Assembly: GCF_002243515.1 (NCBI RefSeq)
Contig: NZ_CP022657.1
Location: 2,409,001-2,473,000, forward strand
DNA from: Tumebacillus algifaecis
GTDB taxonomy: Bacteria > Bacillota > Bacilli > Tumebacillales > Tumebacillaceae
Length of the DNA stretch: 64,000 bases
Direction: 5' to 3'
Shown here: positions 45,243 to 55,800 of the stretch, piece by piece
Layout of the letters: each line of letters begins with the position of its first letter
How positions within the stretch are numbered: position 1 is the first letter of the stretch
Notes under the pieces: model-generated
Databases searched by the model: none
Told to the model about the DNA's origin: nothing
Seen by the model: the letters and a program-made list of their open reading frames with translations, nothing else
Translations under genes and position numbers: made by a program

Positions 45243-46604
45243 TTATACGGACAATGCGGCGGTGCTATGCAGCGCTTCATGGATCGAGCGTGCCGCCTGT
45301 TTGCCTTGTTGAGCGGCCGACACGACCATCGCGTCGGTGCCGCCTTGACCGCCGAAAATAAAGTCGCCAGCTGCGTAGACGCGCGCGCGGGACGTTTCCA
45401 ACGTCGCTTTGTTGAGCGTCGGAATGCCATGCTCATGCTGAAGTCCAAACGCTTCGATCAAAGGTAGCAAGCGGGTTTGACCGATCGCTTTGATCACAAA
45501 ATCAACTTCGATCGTCTTTTCGCTCCCTGCTACTGGCGTAGGTCTGCGGCGGCCCTTCTCATCCGCTTCCCCAAGTTCCATCCCGATCATCTCCACTGCG
45601 CTCACATGTCCGCCTGCACCCAAAATGCGGGTCGGCGCGCTCAACCAGCGGAACTCAACCCCATCTTGTTTGGCAAATTCGTACTCGAAGTCATAAGCGG
45701 TCATCTCATGTTCGGTGCGGCGGTAGTAAATCTGCACCACTTCGGCCCCGAGCCGCTTGGAGCAGGTTGCGGCGTCGATCGCCGTATTTCCCGCCCCGAT
45801 CACCGCCACTTTTTTGCCGACCATTGCGTCGGTCAGCTCCTTGGTTTTCGTATCTTCTACAAAGGCGATCGCGTCGAGCACACCGTCCAACTCTTCGCCT
45901 TCGATGTGCAGTTGCGGCACGGCCCCCATGCCCGGTGCGAGCAAGACCGCATCAAAGCTGGCCAGCAGTTCATCGGCGGAGATATCAGTGCCGACGCGCA
46001 CCCCATAGCGGAACGCAACGCCGAGCGCTTCCACCTGCTCCACCTCCCACTGCGGAATCTCCTGCGGGAGACGGAACGAGACGATGCCGTAGGTGTTGAG
46101 GCCACCTGCACGCTCTTTTGCCTCGAAGACGGTGACCGCGTACCCAAACCGTGCCAATTCGCGGGCGGCAGAAAGTCCGGCTGGACCCGCTCCGACCACC
46201 GCCACACGCAGACCGTTCGATTCCCCAGCTTGAAAGAGCGGCGTTTGCGCCTGCATCGCCCAATCGGTGACATGGCGCTGGAGCAGGCCGATGAGGATCG
46301 CTTTGTCCGATTCACCATTCAGGACGCACGCGCCTTCACAGAGTTCGGACGTAGGGCAGACCCGGGCGCAAGACGCGCCGATCGGATTGGCTTCCATGAT
46401 CGTGCGCGCAGAGCCAAGGAGATTGCCCGTGGCGATTTTTTTGATAAACGACGGGATGTCGATGCCCGTCGGACACGCATGCATGCAAGGAGCATCATAG
46501 CAGTACAGGCAACGGTTCGCTTCGTCCAACACCTCTTTTGGACGCAGCGGCGGCATGACTTCGTAAAAGTTAACGTTCAGCTTCGTGAGCGGATTCGCCA
46601 TCAT
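45243..46604 (-). CDS. preT: NAD-dependent dihydropyrimidine dehydrogenase, subunit PreT
   Basis: A 453-residue FAD- and iron-sulfur-binding electron-input subunit that takes electrons from NADH for PreA. N-terminal cysteine clusters (CLYCYDAPCMHACPTGID and CARVCPTSELCEGAC) bind Fe-S. The FAD motif is VVGAGPAGLSAARELA and the nicotinamide motif VIGAGNTAIDAA. The start is an ATG-ATG pair: the first overlaps the NRPS stop codon as ATGA, the second as TGATG, with a G6 stretch as SD inside the NRPS gene. Ribosomes finishing the synthetase could thus restart on preT. Confidence 0.95.
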   Translation of the reverse strand: MMANPLTKLNVNFYEVMPPLRPKEVLDEANRCLYCYDAPCMHACPTGIDIPSFIKKIATGNLLGSARTIMEANPIGASCARVCPTSELCEGACVLNGESDKAILIGLLQRHVTDWAMQAQTPLFQAGESNGLRVAVVGAGPAGLSAARELARFGYAVTVFEAKERAGGLNTYGIVSFRLPQEIPQWEVEQVEALGVAFRYGVRVGTDISADELLASFDAVLLAPGMGAVPQLHIEGEELDGVLDAIAFVEDTKTKELTDAMVGKKVAVIGAGNTAIDAATCSKRLGAEVVQIYYRRTEHEMTAYDFEYEFAKQDGVEFRWLSAPTRILGAGGHVSAVEMIGMELGEADEKGRRRPTPVAGSEKTIEVDFVIKAIGQTRLLPLIEAFGLQHEHGIPTLNKATLETSRARVYAAGDFIFGGQGGTDAMVVSAAQQGKQAARSIHEALHSTAALSV

Positions 46605-49600
46605 CGTCCCCCCATCGGTCGGCTGCGATCGATCCGCTTGATCATCCCAGCACCGCCATCACTTACGGCCGTGCCTTTTCTAGATTCGATCTTCGCCGCG
46701 ATTCCTTCGACAGTCGCCACTTCAAACAGGTCGCCTAAACTGTATTCAATCTTGTGCGCCTCTTTCACACGAGAGACGAACATCGTCGCTAACAAGGAGT
46801 GACCCCCGCGTTCAAAGAAGTTGTCGGCCGCCCCCACTTGCTCGATTCCGAGCAGTTCGCCAAACATCGCAGCCACTTGCTCCTCCAATTCGGTGCGCGG
46901 CTTGATATACGGGCGGTTGGCCGAAGTCAACACGCCACCTGGTGCCGGAAGTGCTTTGCGATCGATCTTGCCGTTGGCGTTGAGCGGAAACTCCTGAAGT
47001 GTGACGAAAACGGCTGGCACCATATATTCGGGCAGCGTTTGCTTCAAGAAGTCGCGCAGTAATGCCTCATCGGGCGTCTGACCAGGCTCGGCGACCAGAT
47101 AGGCGGCGAGGTTTTTCTCCCCTTGGTGTTCAAAGACGGTCAGCACCGCCTCTTTGACCTGTTCATGGCGGACGAGCACCGTTTCGATCTCGCCAATCTC
47201 AACGCGGAACCCGCGGATTTTCACTTGACCGTCCATCCGCCCGAAGAATTCGATGTTGCCATCGGGGAGGAAGCGCACCAAGTCGCCCGATTTGTAGCGC
47301 CGCTCGCCGTTTACGGTGATAAATTTCTCCGCGGTCAGCTCTTCACGGCCATAATACCCGCGCGTAACACCAAGACCCGCGATGTGCAGTTCGCCCGGTA
47401 CGCCGAGCGGAACCTCTTTGCCAAAGCGGTCACACACATAGAGCTGTGCGTTCGCGCAGCGCGTGCCGATCGTATATTTTTCACCTTCTTGACCGCGCTT
47501 TGCCAAGTATTCGGTCGCGAAGATCGACGTTTCGGTCGGACCGTACAACACGTACGACTCTGCATTGTGGAAGACTTCGTTCATGTCTTTGAGCAGCTGT
47601 GGCGACACCACATCGCCCGCCGAATAGAGCTGACGGAGCTTGTCAAAATTGGCGCCGTTCTCTTTCGCCTTCCGTCCAGCATCGACGATTTGGCGCATCA
47701 GACTCGGCACTGCATGCATGGTGGTGACTTCTTGCAACTCTTCGGTCAAGAGTTCTAGGTTGGTGATGTGCGCGCGGGTCAACACCTTCACACGAGCGCC
47801 GATCAGCAAGGGGTTCATCACTTCGAACAGCGAAACGTCAAAGGCAACCGAGACGACCCACGTCATCACATCGTCTGCAGTAAAGCCGCACGTCTTCTGC
47901 ATCGCGAACAAAGTGGAAAGCAGTTGGTGATGCTCGACCGCCACCGCTTTCGGAGTTCCGGTCGAGCCTGATGTATAGATCAGATAGGCCAGATTTTGCG
48001 ATGTGACATCAGTGACCAAATTATCGGTCGCATAGCCGGAGAGCGTTTCCCCGTCCGTGTCGAGGCAGATCAGGCGGGCGTCGTGAGCGGGGAGCTCTTG
48101 CGCCAGATGAGACTGCGTGACCATGACCGACGCTTTCGTATCCTGCAAAATGAATGCAGTGCGCTCCGCCGGGTTGCTCGGATCGATCGGCACATAGGCG
48201 GCCCCTGCTTTGAGAATCCCCAGCTCCGCCACGATCAGATCGATGGAGCGCTCGACGCATAGCGTGACGAGCGACTCGGTGCCGATGCCAAGCGTTTGCA
48301 GATGGCGAGCCAACTGGTTCGCGCGAGCATTCAGCTCGCGGTACGTCAAGGTCTGTCTTTCGCATTCTACTGCGATGTTGTCCGGTGTGCGTGCCGCCTG
48401 CTCTTCGATCAAGCGGTGGACACAGCTGTCGGCCGGGGCAGGCAGTTCACCGTTCCATGTTTTGAAAAGTTGCTGTTCCGCATCTGTCAGCATCTGCAGA
48501 TCATAGACCGGAGTGTCCGGGTTGTCTAAGAGGCTGGAGACCAGGTGGGTAAAATGTTCGGCCATGCGAGCGATCGTGCTCTCTTCAAACAGGTCGGTAC
48601 AATATTCGAAGCCACAGAGCAGTCCATCCGGCAGTTCCGAGCAGAAGAGCGACAGGTCAAATTTTGCAGTGCCGCTTTCGTGTGGGACTGTCGATAAGGT
48701 CACATCTTGCAAGTGCACTTCTTCGCGCGGCGTGTTTTGCATCGCAAAAAACACTTGGAACAGCGGCGAGTACGTGCGGTTGCGCTCCGGCTGCAATTCT
48801 TCGACCAGCTTTTCAAACGGGAAGTCCTGGTGTTCAAATGCATCGAGCGCATCTTTTTGGACGCGTTGCAACAGATCGCGGAAGCTTACGTTTTCCGACA
48901 GGTCGGCACGCATGACCAGCGTGTTGACAAACAGCCCGATCAACTTTTCGATGCCGTTGACGTTGCGCCCTGCGATCGGTGTGCCGACCCAGATGTCCTC
49001 CTGTCCGGTCCAACGGGCCAGCAGAACGTTGAAGGCAGCAAGCATTGTCATAAACATCGTCACGCGTTCCTGCTGATTAAAGTCTTGGAGCTTTTTCAAC
49101 AGATCGCCTGAAAGCATGTGCTTGTAAACTGTCCCGCGATAGCTTTGCACGACCGGGCGTTGCTTGTCGGTTGGCAGTTGTAGGATTGGCATCGAGCCGC
49201 CCAGTGTGTTTTTCCAATAGGAAAGCTGTTTCTCCAGCACGTCCCCGGTCAAGTAGTTAAACTGCCATTCTGAGAAATCTGCGTATTGGATCGTCAAGTC
49301 TGGCAGCGGAGAAGGTTGTCCTTTCGCGAACGCTTCGTAGATCGCCGCAAGTTCGGTGAAGAACACCCCCATCGACCAGCCGTCGGAGATGATGTGGTGC
49401 ATCGTGATCAGCAGCATGTGATCATCTGCAGCCAGTCGCAACAGGCGGGTTCGGACCAGCGGTGCCTGTTTGATCAGAAACGGCCGCGCAAATTCTTCTT
49501 TCGCCAGCTCCTGCGCTTTTGGAAAGCGCTCCTCGAGCGGAAGATACTGAAGATCGGTGATCGGAATCTCGACCACAAGCTCCGCGTTGACCAGCTGTTT

Positions 49601-49843
49601 CAAACCATCCTCCAACATTTCGAACGACGTGCGCAGCGTTTCGTGGCGGTAGATCATTTCATTGATCGTGTCGGTCAACGCGTCCAGATCGAGCTTCCCT
49701 TGCAGCCGCACAGCATTTGGCATGTTGTAAAACGGGTTGCCCGGCGAAAATTGATCGAGCACCCACATGCGCTGTTGGGCAAAGGAGGCGCGAAGTTCAT
49801 AAACTTCATCCTCATGAATCGTGTGTGTATTTGAAGTTGTCAA
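46601..49843 (-). CDS. NRPS single module C-A-T
   Basis: A 1080-residue synthetase starting at TTG with AAAGGA 9 bp upstream (no ATG fits). Domains are C (HHIISDGWS near residue 147), A (FDVSLFE near 665, YGPTETSIF), and T (RGGHSLLAT near 1010). The code read by eye is DVFHYALIFK, which I cannot assign. This A domain belongs to an unusual subtype with HAVPSLMRQIVD that recurs in the NRPS at 61888. There is no TE and only a short basic tail (IDRSRPMGGR). It begins 34 bp after the 2181-residue NRPS, and its stop overlaps preT, placing synthetase and pyrimidine pathway in one operon. Confidence 0.95.
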   Translation of the reverse strand: MTTSNTHTIHEDEVYELRASFAQQRMWVLDQFSPGNPFYNMPNAVRLQGKLDLDALTDTINEMIYRHETLRTSFEMLEDGLKQLVNAELVVEIPITDLQYLPLEERFPKAQELAKEEFARPFLIKQAPLVRTRLLRLAADDHMLLITMHHIISDGWSMGVFFTELAAIYEAFAKGQPSPLPDLTIQYADFSEWQFNYLTGDVLEKQLSYWKNTLGGSMPILQLPTDKQRPVVQSYRGTVYKHMLSGDLLKKLQDFNQQERVTMFMTMLAAFNVLLARWTGQEDIWVGTPIAGRNVNGIEKLIGLFVNTLVMRADLSENVSFRDLLQRVQKDALDAFEHQDFPFEKLVEELQPERNRTYSPLFQVFFAMQNTPREEVHLQDVTLSTVPHESGTAKFDLSLFCSELPDGLLCGFEYCTDLFEESTIARMAEHFTHLVSSLLDNPDTPVYDLQMLTDAEQQLFKTWNGELPAPADSCVHRLIEEQAARTPDNIAVECERQTLTYRELNARANQLARHLQTLGIGTESLVTLCVERSIDLIVAELGILKAGAAYVPIDPSNPAERTAFILQDTKASVMVTQSHLAQELPAHDARLICLDTDGETLSGYATDNLVTDVTSQNLAYLIYTSGSTGTPKAVAVEHHQLLSTLFAMQKTCGFTADDVMTWVVSVAFDVSLFEVMNPLLIGARVKVLTRAHITNLELLTEELQEVTTMHAVPSLMRQIVDAGRKAKENGANFDKLRQLYSAGDVVSPQLLKDMNEVFHNAESYVLYGPTETSIFATEYLAKRGQEGEKYTIGTRCANAQLYVCDRFGKEVPLGVPGELHIAGLGVTRGYYGREELTAEKFITVNGERRYKSGDLVRFLPDGNIEFFGRMDGQVKIRGFRVEIGEIETVLVRHEQVKEAVLTVFEHQGEKNLAAYLVAEPGQTPDEALLRDFLKQTLPEYMVPAVFVTLQEFPLNANGKIDRKALPAPGGVLTSANRPYIKPRTELEEQVAAMFGELLGIEQVGAADNFFERGGHSLLATMFVSRVKEAHKIEYSLGDLFEVATVEGIAAKIESRKGTAVSDGGAGMIKRIDRSRPMGGR

Positions 49844-49877
49844 GCTAGGTCATCCTTTCGTCTCGTGAATAATCTCC

Positions 49878-52800
49878 CTACTTGCGAGTTCGCTTCGTGC
49901 TGGCCATGCGGTCTCTGACCGCGATTTTCGGCTGGGCGAACTCCTGCTCGTCAGCGGTTCGAATCTGTTCAATCAAGGCGGCCACCTCTTCGATTGTCAC
50001 CGCTTCAAACAGTTGTTTGAGCGGCAGGACAACGCCGAAGCTTTGCTGAATGGCCGTATGCACATGGGTCGCCAATAGTGAATGCCCACCGATTTCAAAA
50101 AAGTTATCGTGAACGCCAATCCCCTCTGTGCGCAGCAGCTGCTGCCAGATTTCGGTCAACCGTTGCTCCGTCTCACTCCGCGGTGCGACGTACGCCCGCT
50201 CTGATGCGGTCGTGCGCTCGGGCACAGGGAGTGCATTGCGGTCGATCTTCTGGTTTGGCGTCAATGGAAACGCGCGCAAGAAAACAAAGTTGCTTGGCAC
50301 CATATAATCGGGCAGTTTGTCTTTGAGCAGGGCGCGCAGCTCGCTGACAGTGGGTGCCTCCTCTGCCGCGATCAGATAGGCGACGAGTCGCTGATCTCCA
50401 GGTGCATCTTCACGGAGCAAAACGAGCGCATCGCTGATCTCCGTATGGCTTTGCAAGACCGCCTCGATTTCCCCCGTCTCGATCCGGAAGCCACGCAGTT
50501 TGACCTGATGGTCGATCCGGCCGTGGAAATCGATCTCACCGTTTGGCAACCAGCGGGTGAGATCGCCCGTTTTGTAGAGCCTTCCATACGGGCTCTCGAT
50601 AAAAGTTTTGGCCGTCAGTTCTTCGCGGTTCAGGTAGCCGCGAGCAAGTCCTACCCCTCCGATGTACAGTTCCCCTGGCACGCCGACCGGAACTGGACGC
50701 AGCGCCCGATCGAGGATGTACAGTCGGTTGTTGGCAAGCGGTCGTCCGATCGGAATCACCTGTGGGTCCGCGGTAAGTTCGACCCGCCAATAGGAAGCGA
50801 AGATACATGCTTCGGTGGGACCGTACATGTTGTAGATCTGTGCGGAGGGCAGTGACTCGGTAATGCGGGCACAAAGCTCATAGGACAACGGTTCTCCTCC
50901 GCACAATAGGTTGCGTAACGACGACCAGTTCCTGAATCCCGCCTGATCGACCAGCAACTTGACCTGCGACGGCACGGTGATGAAAAAGCTGATCTGCCGC
51001 TCTTGCGAAACTTCGAGCAGATACGCTGCATCCGTATGACGTCCCGGTTCTGCGATGACCAGTTCCCCGCCGATCAAGAGCGGCGCGAACAGCTCAACGA
51101 CCGAAACGTCAAACGAAAACGGCGTTTTCAGCAAAAAGCGATCCTGCTCGGTCAAGGAGTTCGTATCGATGAGCCAACGTGTGTTATTGACCACGGAGCG
51201 GTGTGAGAGCATCGCCCCTTTTGGACGACCCGTTGAGCCAGAGGTGTAGATCACATAGGCAAGGTTGTCCGGAGTGACTTGCACCGCCGGAGCGACAGCG
51301 CTCTCCGCTGCGACCAGATCCCACTCGCTATCCAAAGCGATCACGTTCGCCGCTCCTGCATGCGCGGCCAGACGCTCGCGCAGATGGGACTGGGTCAGCA
51401 ACACCGCCGCCTGCGCGTCTTCGATCATGAAGGCGAGACGGTCGTTTGGATAGTCTGGGTCGAGCGGGACGTAGGCACCGCCCGCCTTCAACACCCCATA
51501 GACGGCAACGATCATCTCCAGCGACCGCTCCGTGCAGATTCCGACGCGCACATCGGGGCCGACACCGAGCTTCTGCAGATGGTGTGCCAGTTGGTTGGAA
51601 CGCGCTTGCAGTTCGCCATAGGTCGTGCACTGCTCTTGGTAGCGCAGCGCGATCGCATCAGGCGTTGCATCCGCTTGGCGGTCAAACCATTCGTGAAGGG
51701 TCAATTCCGCCTCCGGTACTTCTCGCTCCGTTTGGTTCCATTCGACGATGATTTTCTCCTCTGCTGTTGCTGAGATCAGGTTGTAGTCACAGATTTGTCG
51801 GTCGATGTTCTCGGTGATGCTTTGCAACAAGCTACAGAAGTGAGCGAGCATCGATTCGATCGTCGCCCGATCAAACAGATCGGCATTGTATTCGAACACC
51901 CCGCGCAGACCGTTTTCGTTATCGACCATGTTGACAACAAAATCGTAGTCGATCGATTCCTTTTCCACGCCGAGGCGCGTCAGCATCATGCCTGGCAACT
52001 GCACCTTCAGCCCTTCCACCTGTAGCGCGGAGCCCGGCGTATTCAACAGGGCGAACACCGCCTGCACCAGCGTGGCATGGGAGGTGCTGCGCTCTGGCCG
52101 CACCTCTTCGACCAGTCGTTCAAACGGCACGTCCTGATTCGCATAGGCGTCGAGCGTGGTACGTTTGACGCGGGCGAGCAGGTCGCGAAACGTCGGATTG
52201 CCAGACAGATCGGTGCGCAGCACGATCGTGTTGACGAAAAATCCGATCAGCCCTTCCACCTCTTCACGGGTGCGGTTGGCCACAGGCGAGCCGAGCAAGA
52301 TGTCATCTTGGCCGGAATAGCGCGACAACAGCGTGTTGAACGCCGCGAGCAACAGCATGTACAAAGTGACCCCTTCTTGCTGGCAGAGCTTGTGCAGATC
52401 GTCTGACAGCGTTCTCGGCACTTCAAACGCCAACGATTGGCCTCGAAAGGTCTGAGCGGCTGGCCGCGGCCGATCGGTCGGCAGTTGCAGGACGGGCAGC
52501 GAGCCAGCTAGCTGCTCGCGCCAATAGGTGAGCTGTTCTTGGAGCAGTTCACCTTGTAGCCACTCGCGCTGCCACACGGCAAAGTCAGCATATTGAACGG
52601 GCAATTCGGCAAGCTGTGACGGCTTGCCATGCGCATGGTGATCGTACAGGTCCAGCGTCTCCTGATAGATGCGGCTCATCGACCAGCCATCGGTGATGAT
52701 GTGATGCATGATCAGCACCAAGATGTGGTCTGCTTCTGACAAGCGCAGAAGCGTCAGCGAAAAGGGAGGCACTACATCTAGCTGGAACGGTCGTTTGTAC

Positions 52801-55800
52801 AGTTCAGCGATGCGTTGCTGCGCATGCGGGAATCGCTCCGATTCGGGCAGGTCTTGCAGGTCGATCAAATCGAGTGTCCGCGGCTGGTACGGCAGTATTT
52901 TCTGCACCAGTTTGCCTTCTGTCATCAGGAAGGTGGTACGCAGATTTTCATGGCGGGAGATCAGATCATTGAACGCCGCCTGCAGAGCAGCCAAGTCGAT
53001 CGCGCCTTCGATGCGTACGACTTCCGGGATGTGATAGGTCGGCGTGCCTGGAGAAAGTTGTTCGAAGAACCAGAGACGCTCCTGCGACGATGACATCGGC
53101 AATTGCTCGGTGCGGGGCTGTGGTAGCACTGGCCGTGTCTGCACACCGCGCGTGTCCCGCTTCGCCACTTCGATCTGTACTGCCAACGCGTGAAGCGTCG
53201 GCGTTTCAAAAAAGAGTTTTAACGGCAACTGCACATCGAACGCTCGGCGCACGCGCGATAAGATTTGCGTCGCCAACAGCGAGTGACCGCCAAGCTCAAA
53301 GAAATTTGCCGTGGCGCTCACCCGTTCCAAGCGCAGCACTTCCTGCCAAATCCCAGCCAATTCCGCTTCGACGCCAGTGCGTGGCGCCACAAACGTCTGC
53401 TCTGCCAGTCCTTGACCTCGATCGGGCGCCGGAAGCGCCTGTCGATTGACCTTCCCGCTTGGTGTGAGCGGCAAAGCATCGAGCATGACGAACGCAGACG
53501 GCGCCATATATTCGGGAAGTTTGTTGAGCAAAAAGAGTCTCAGGTCACCTGCGCTCAGCTCTCGTCCCACATGTGCGACCGTGTAAGCGACGAGGCGCTT
53601 CTCGCCTGGGATGTCTTCGCGGGCGGTCACGACTGTCGAGTGCACTCCGTCATGTTGAACCAGTGCCGCTTCAATCTCACCCAGCTCGATGCGGAAGCCG
53701 CGTATCTTGACCTGATTGTCGATTCGTCCCAAATACTCGATGTTGCCGTCTGGCAACCAGCGCACGATGTCCCCCGTCTTGAACAGACGTCCTGTCCCAA
53801 ACGGATTGGGCACAAACCGTTCCGCCGTCAAATCGGGCCGCTGATAATACCCTCGTGCCAACACAGCACCGCCAGCGTGCAATTCGCCTGGCACGCCGAT
53901 CGCAGTCTGCTGCATGTTGCGGTCGAGGATGTAAAGTTCTGCGTTGGCAATCGGACGTCCGATCGGGATGTTGACCGCATCATGCGACACCGCTTCCGTC
54001 TCGTACCAGGTGACATCGGCCGCGACTTCGGTCGAGCCATATAGATTGAGCAAAAGCGCTGTCGGCACCGCTTTTTGGAAGCGCTGCGTCAGTTCGACCG
54101 TCAGCGCTTCCCCACTGCAAACCCAAAAGTTCAGGTCGGGCAACTCTTTTTGCAGATCGTCATAGCTGTCAAGCAACGCGCGCAATAAGGACGGCACGAG
54201 CACGATCCGTGTCACGCGTTGCGTTCGCAGGGCCGGAACAAAGTGCTCAATGTCTTTGACTGCCAAATCAGAGAAGATCACGAGCGGCACGCCTTGCAGG
54301 AGCGGCCCCCAGATCTCCCAGATCGAATCACCGAAATTGAGCGACGTTTTCTGCGCGCACACCTCGCCCGAAGCAAACGGGTAACGCTCCCACATCCAGT
54401 GGAAGCGGTTGACCATCGCGCGGTGCGTGCCTTCGACCCCTTTCGGTTGGCCTGTCGAGCCCGACGTGTAGAGGACGTACATCACGCTGCCGGCGTCCGA
54501 TTTGACGTCCAGCCCCGCCGTGCTCTCCTTGGCGATTTCAGCCCAGTCGGCATCGAGGCAAATCGTTTGGGCATCGTGAACGGGCAGTCGCTCGAGCACG
54601 CTGGCTTCGGTGAGCAACAGGCGGACAGCAGAGTCCTGCAACATGTACGCTTTGCGTTCCTCCGGATAGCCGGGATCGATGGGAACATACGCTGCCCCCG
54701 CCTTGAGAATGCCGAGCAGCCCGATGATCATGGCAGGCGTTCGCTCCATCGAAATCCCGACCAGCGTTTCCCTCTCCACGCCCTGCTTCTGCAGGAATCG
54801 CGCCACTTGGTTCGCCCGCTCCTCCACTTCGCGAAAGGACAAGCTCTCATTTTCAAACAGGAGCGCAGGGGCATCTGGCGTTCTTGCGGCTTGCGCGGCA
54901 AACAGTTCAGGCACCGTCGCATCCTTTGGAAAATCGGCGGTCGGCCCGTTCCATGCTCCGGCACACAAATCGATCTCCCGCTCAGTGAGCAAAGACAGCG
55001 TGGCGATCGGTTGGTCGGCATCGCTCAAGATGCTGTGCAACAAGTTTTGGAAGTGTGCACCCATGCGTTCGATCGTCGCTCGGTCGAACAGGTCGGTGTT
55101 GTATTCGAATTTCACGAGCAGTCCCGCCTCTTTTTGCATCACATAAAGCGAGATGTCAAACTTGGACGTACCGCTGTCCAATTCGCGGGCTTGCAACTGC
55201 AAACCTGGCAGTTTCAGCTCGGGCACTGGGGCATTTTGCAATGCGAACAACACTTGGAACAACGGGGAAAAGCTCATGTTGCGCTCAGGTTGCAGGTGCT
55301 CGACCAATTTTTCAAATGGCAGGTCCTGGTTGGCAAACGCGCCGACCGCCGTCTGTTTCACGCGGGAGAGCAGACTGCGAAACGACAGGTCACCGCTGAC
55401 ACCTGTGCGCAGGACGATCGTGTTGACAAAAAAGCCGATCATCCCTTCGATCTCCGCTTTGTTGCGGTTGGCGATCGGGGAGCCTACTGAGATGTCCTCC
55501 TGCATGGTATAGCGATAGAGCAATACTTTAAAGGCGGATAGCAGTGTCATGTAAAGCGTGACATCTTCTCGTTTGCTGAACGCTTCTAAGCGCTGCTCCA
55601 ATGCTTTGGGCACCCAAAAATCGTACGTTGCACCTGCAAAAGTCTGCATCGCCGGGCGCGGGCGGTCGGTAGGCAGATGAAGGGTCGTCAAGCCTTGGCC
55701 CAGCTGCTCCTGCCAATATCCAAGCTGCTTTTGCAACACCTCGCCTTGCATCCATTCCCGCTGCCAGTGTGCAAAATCGCCGTACTGCACGGGAAGTTCG

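Noticed and set aside
45477-46802. 441-codon open frame on the plus strand opposite preT
   Set aside because: Antisense to conserved Fe-S and FAD motifs of PreT; no start signal.
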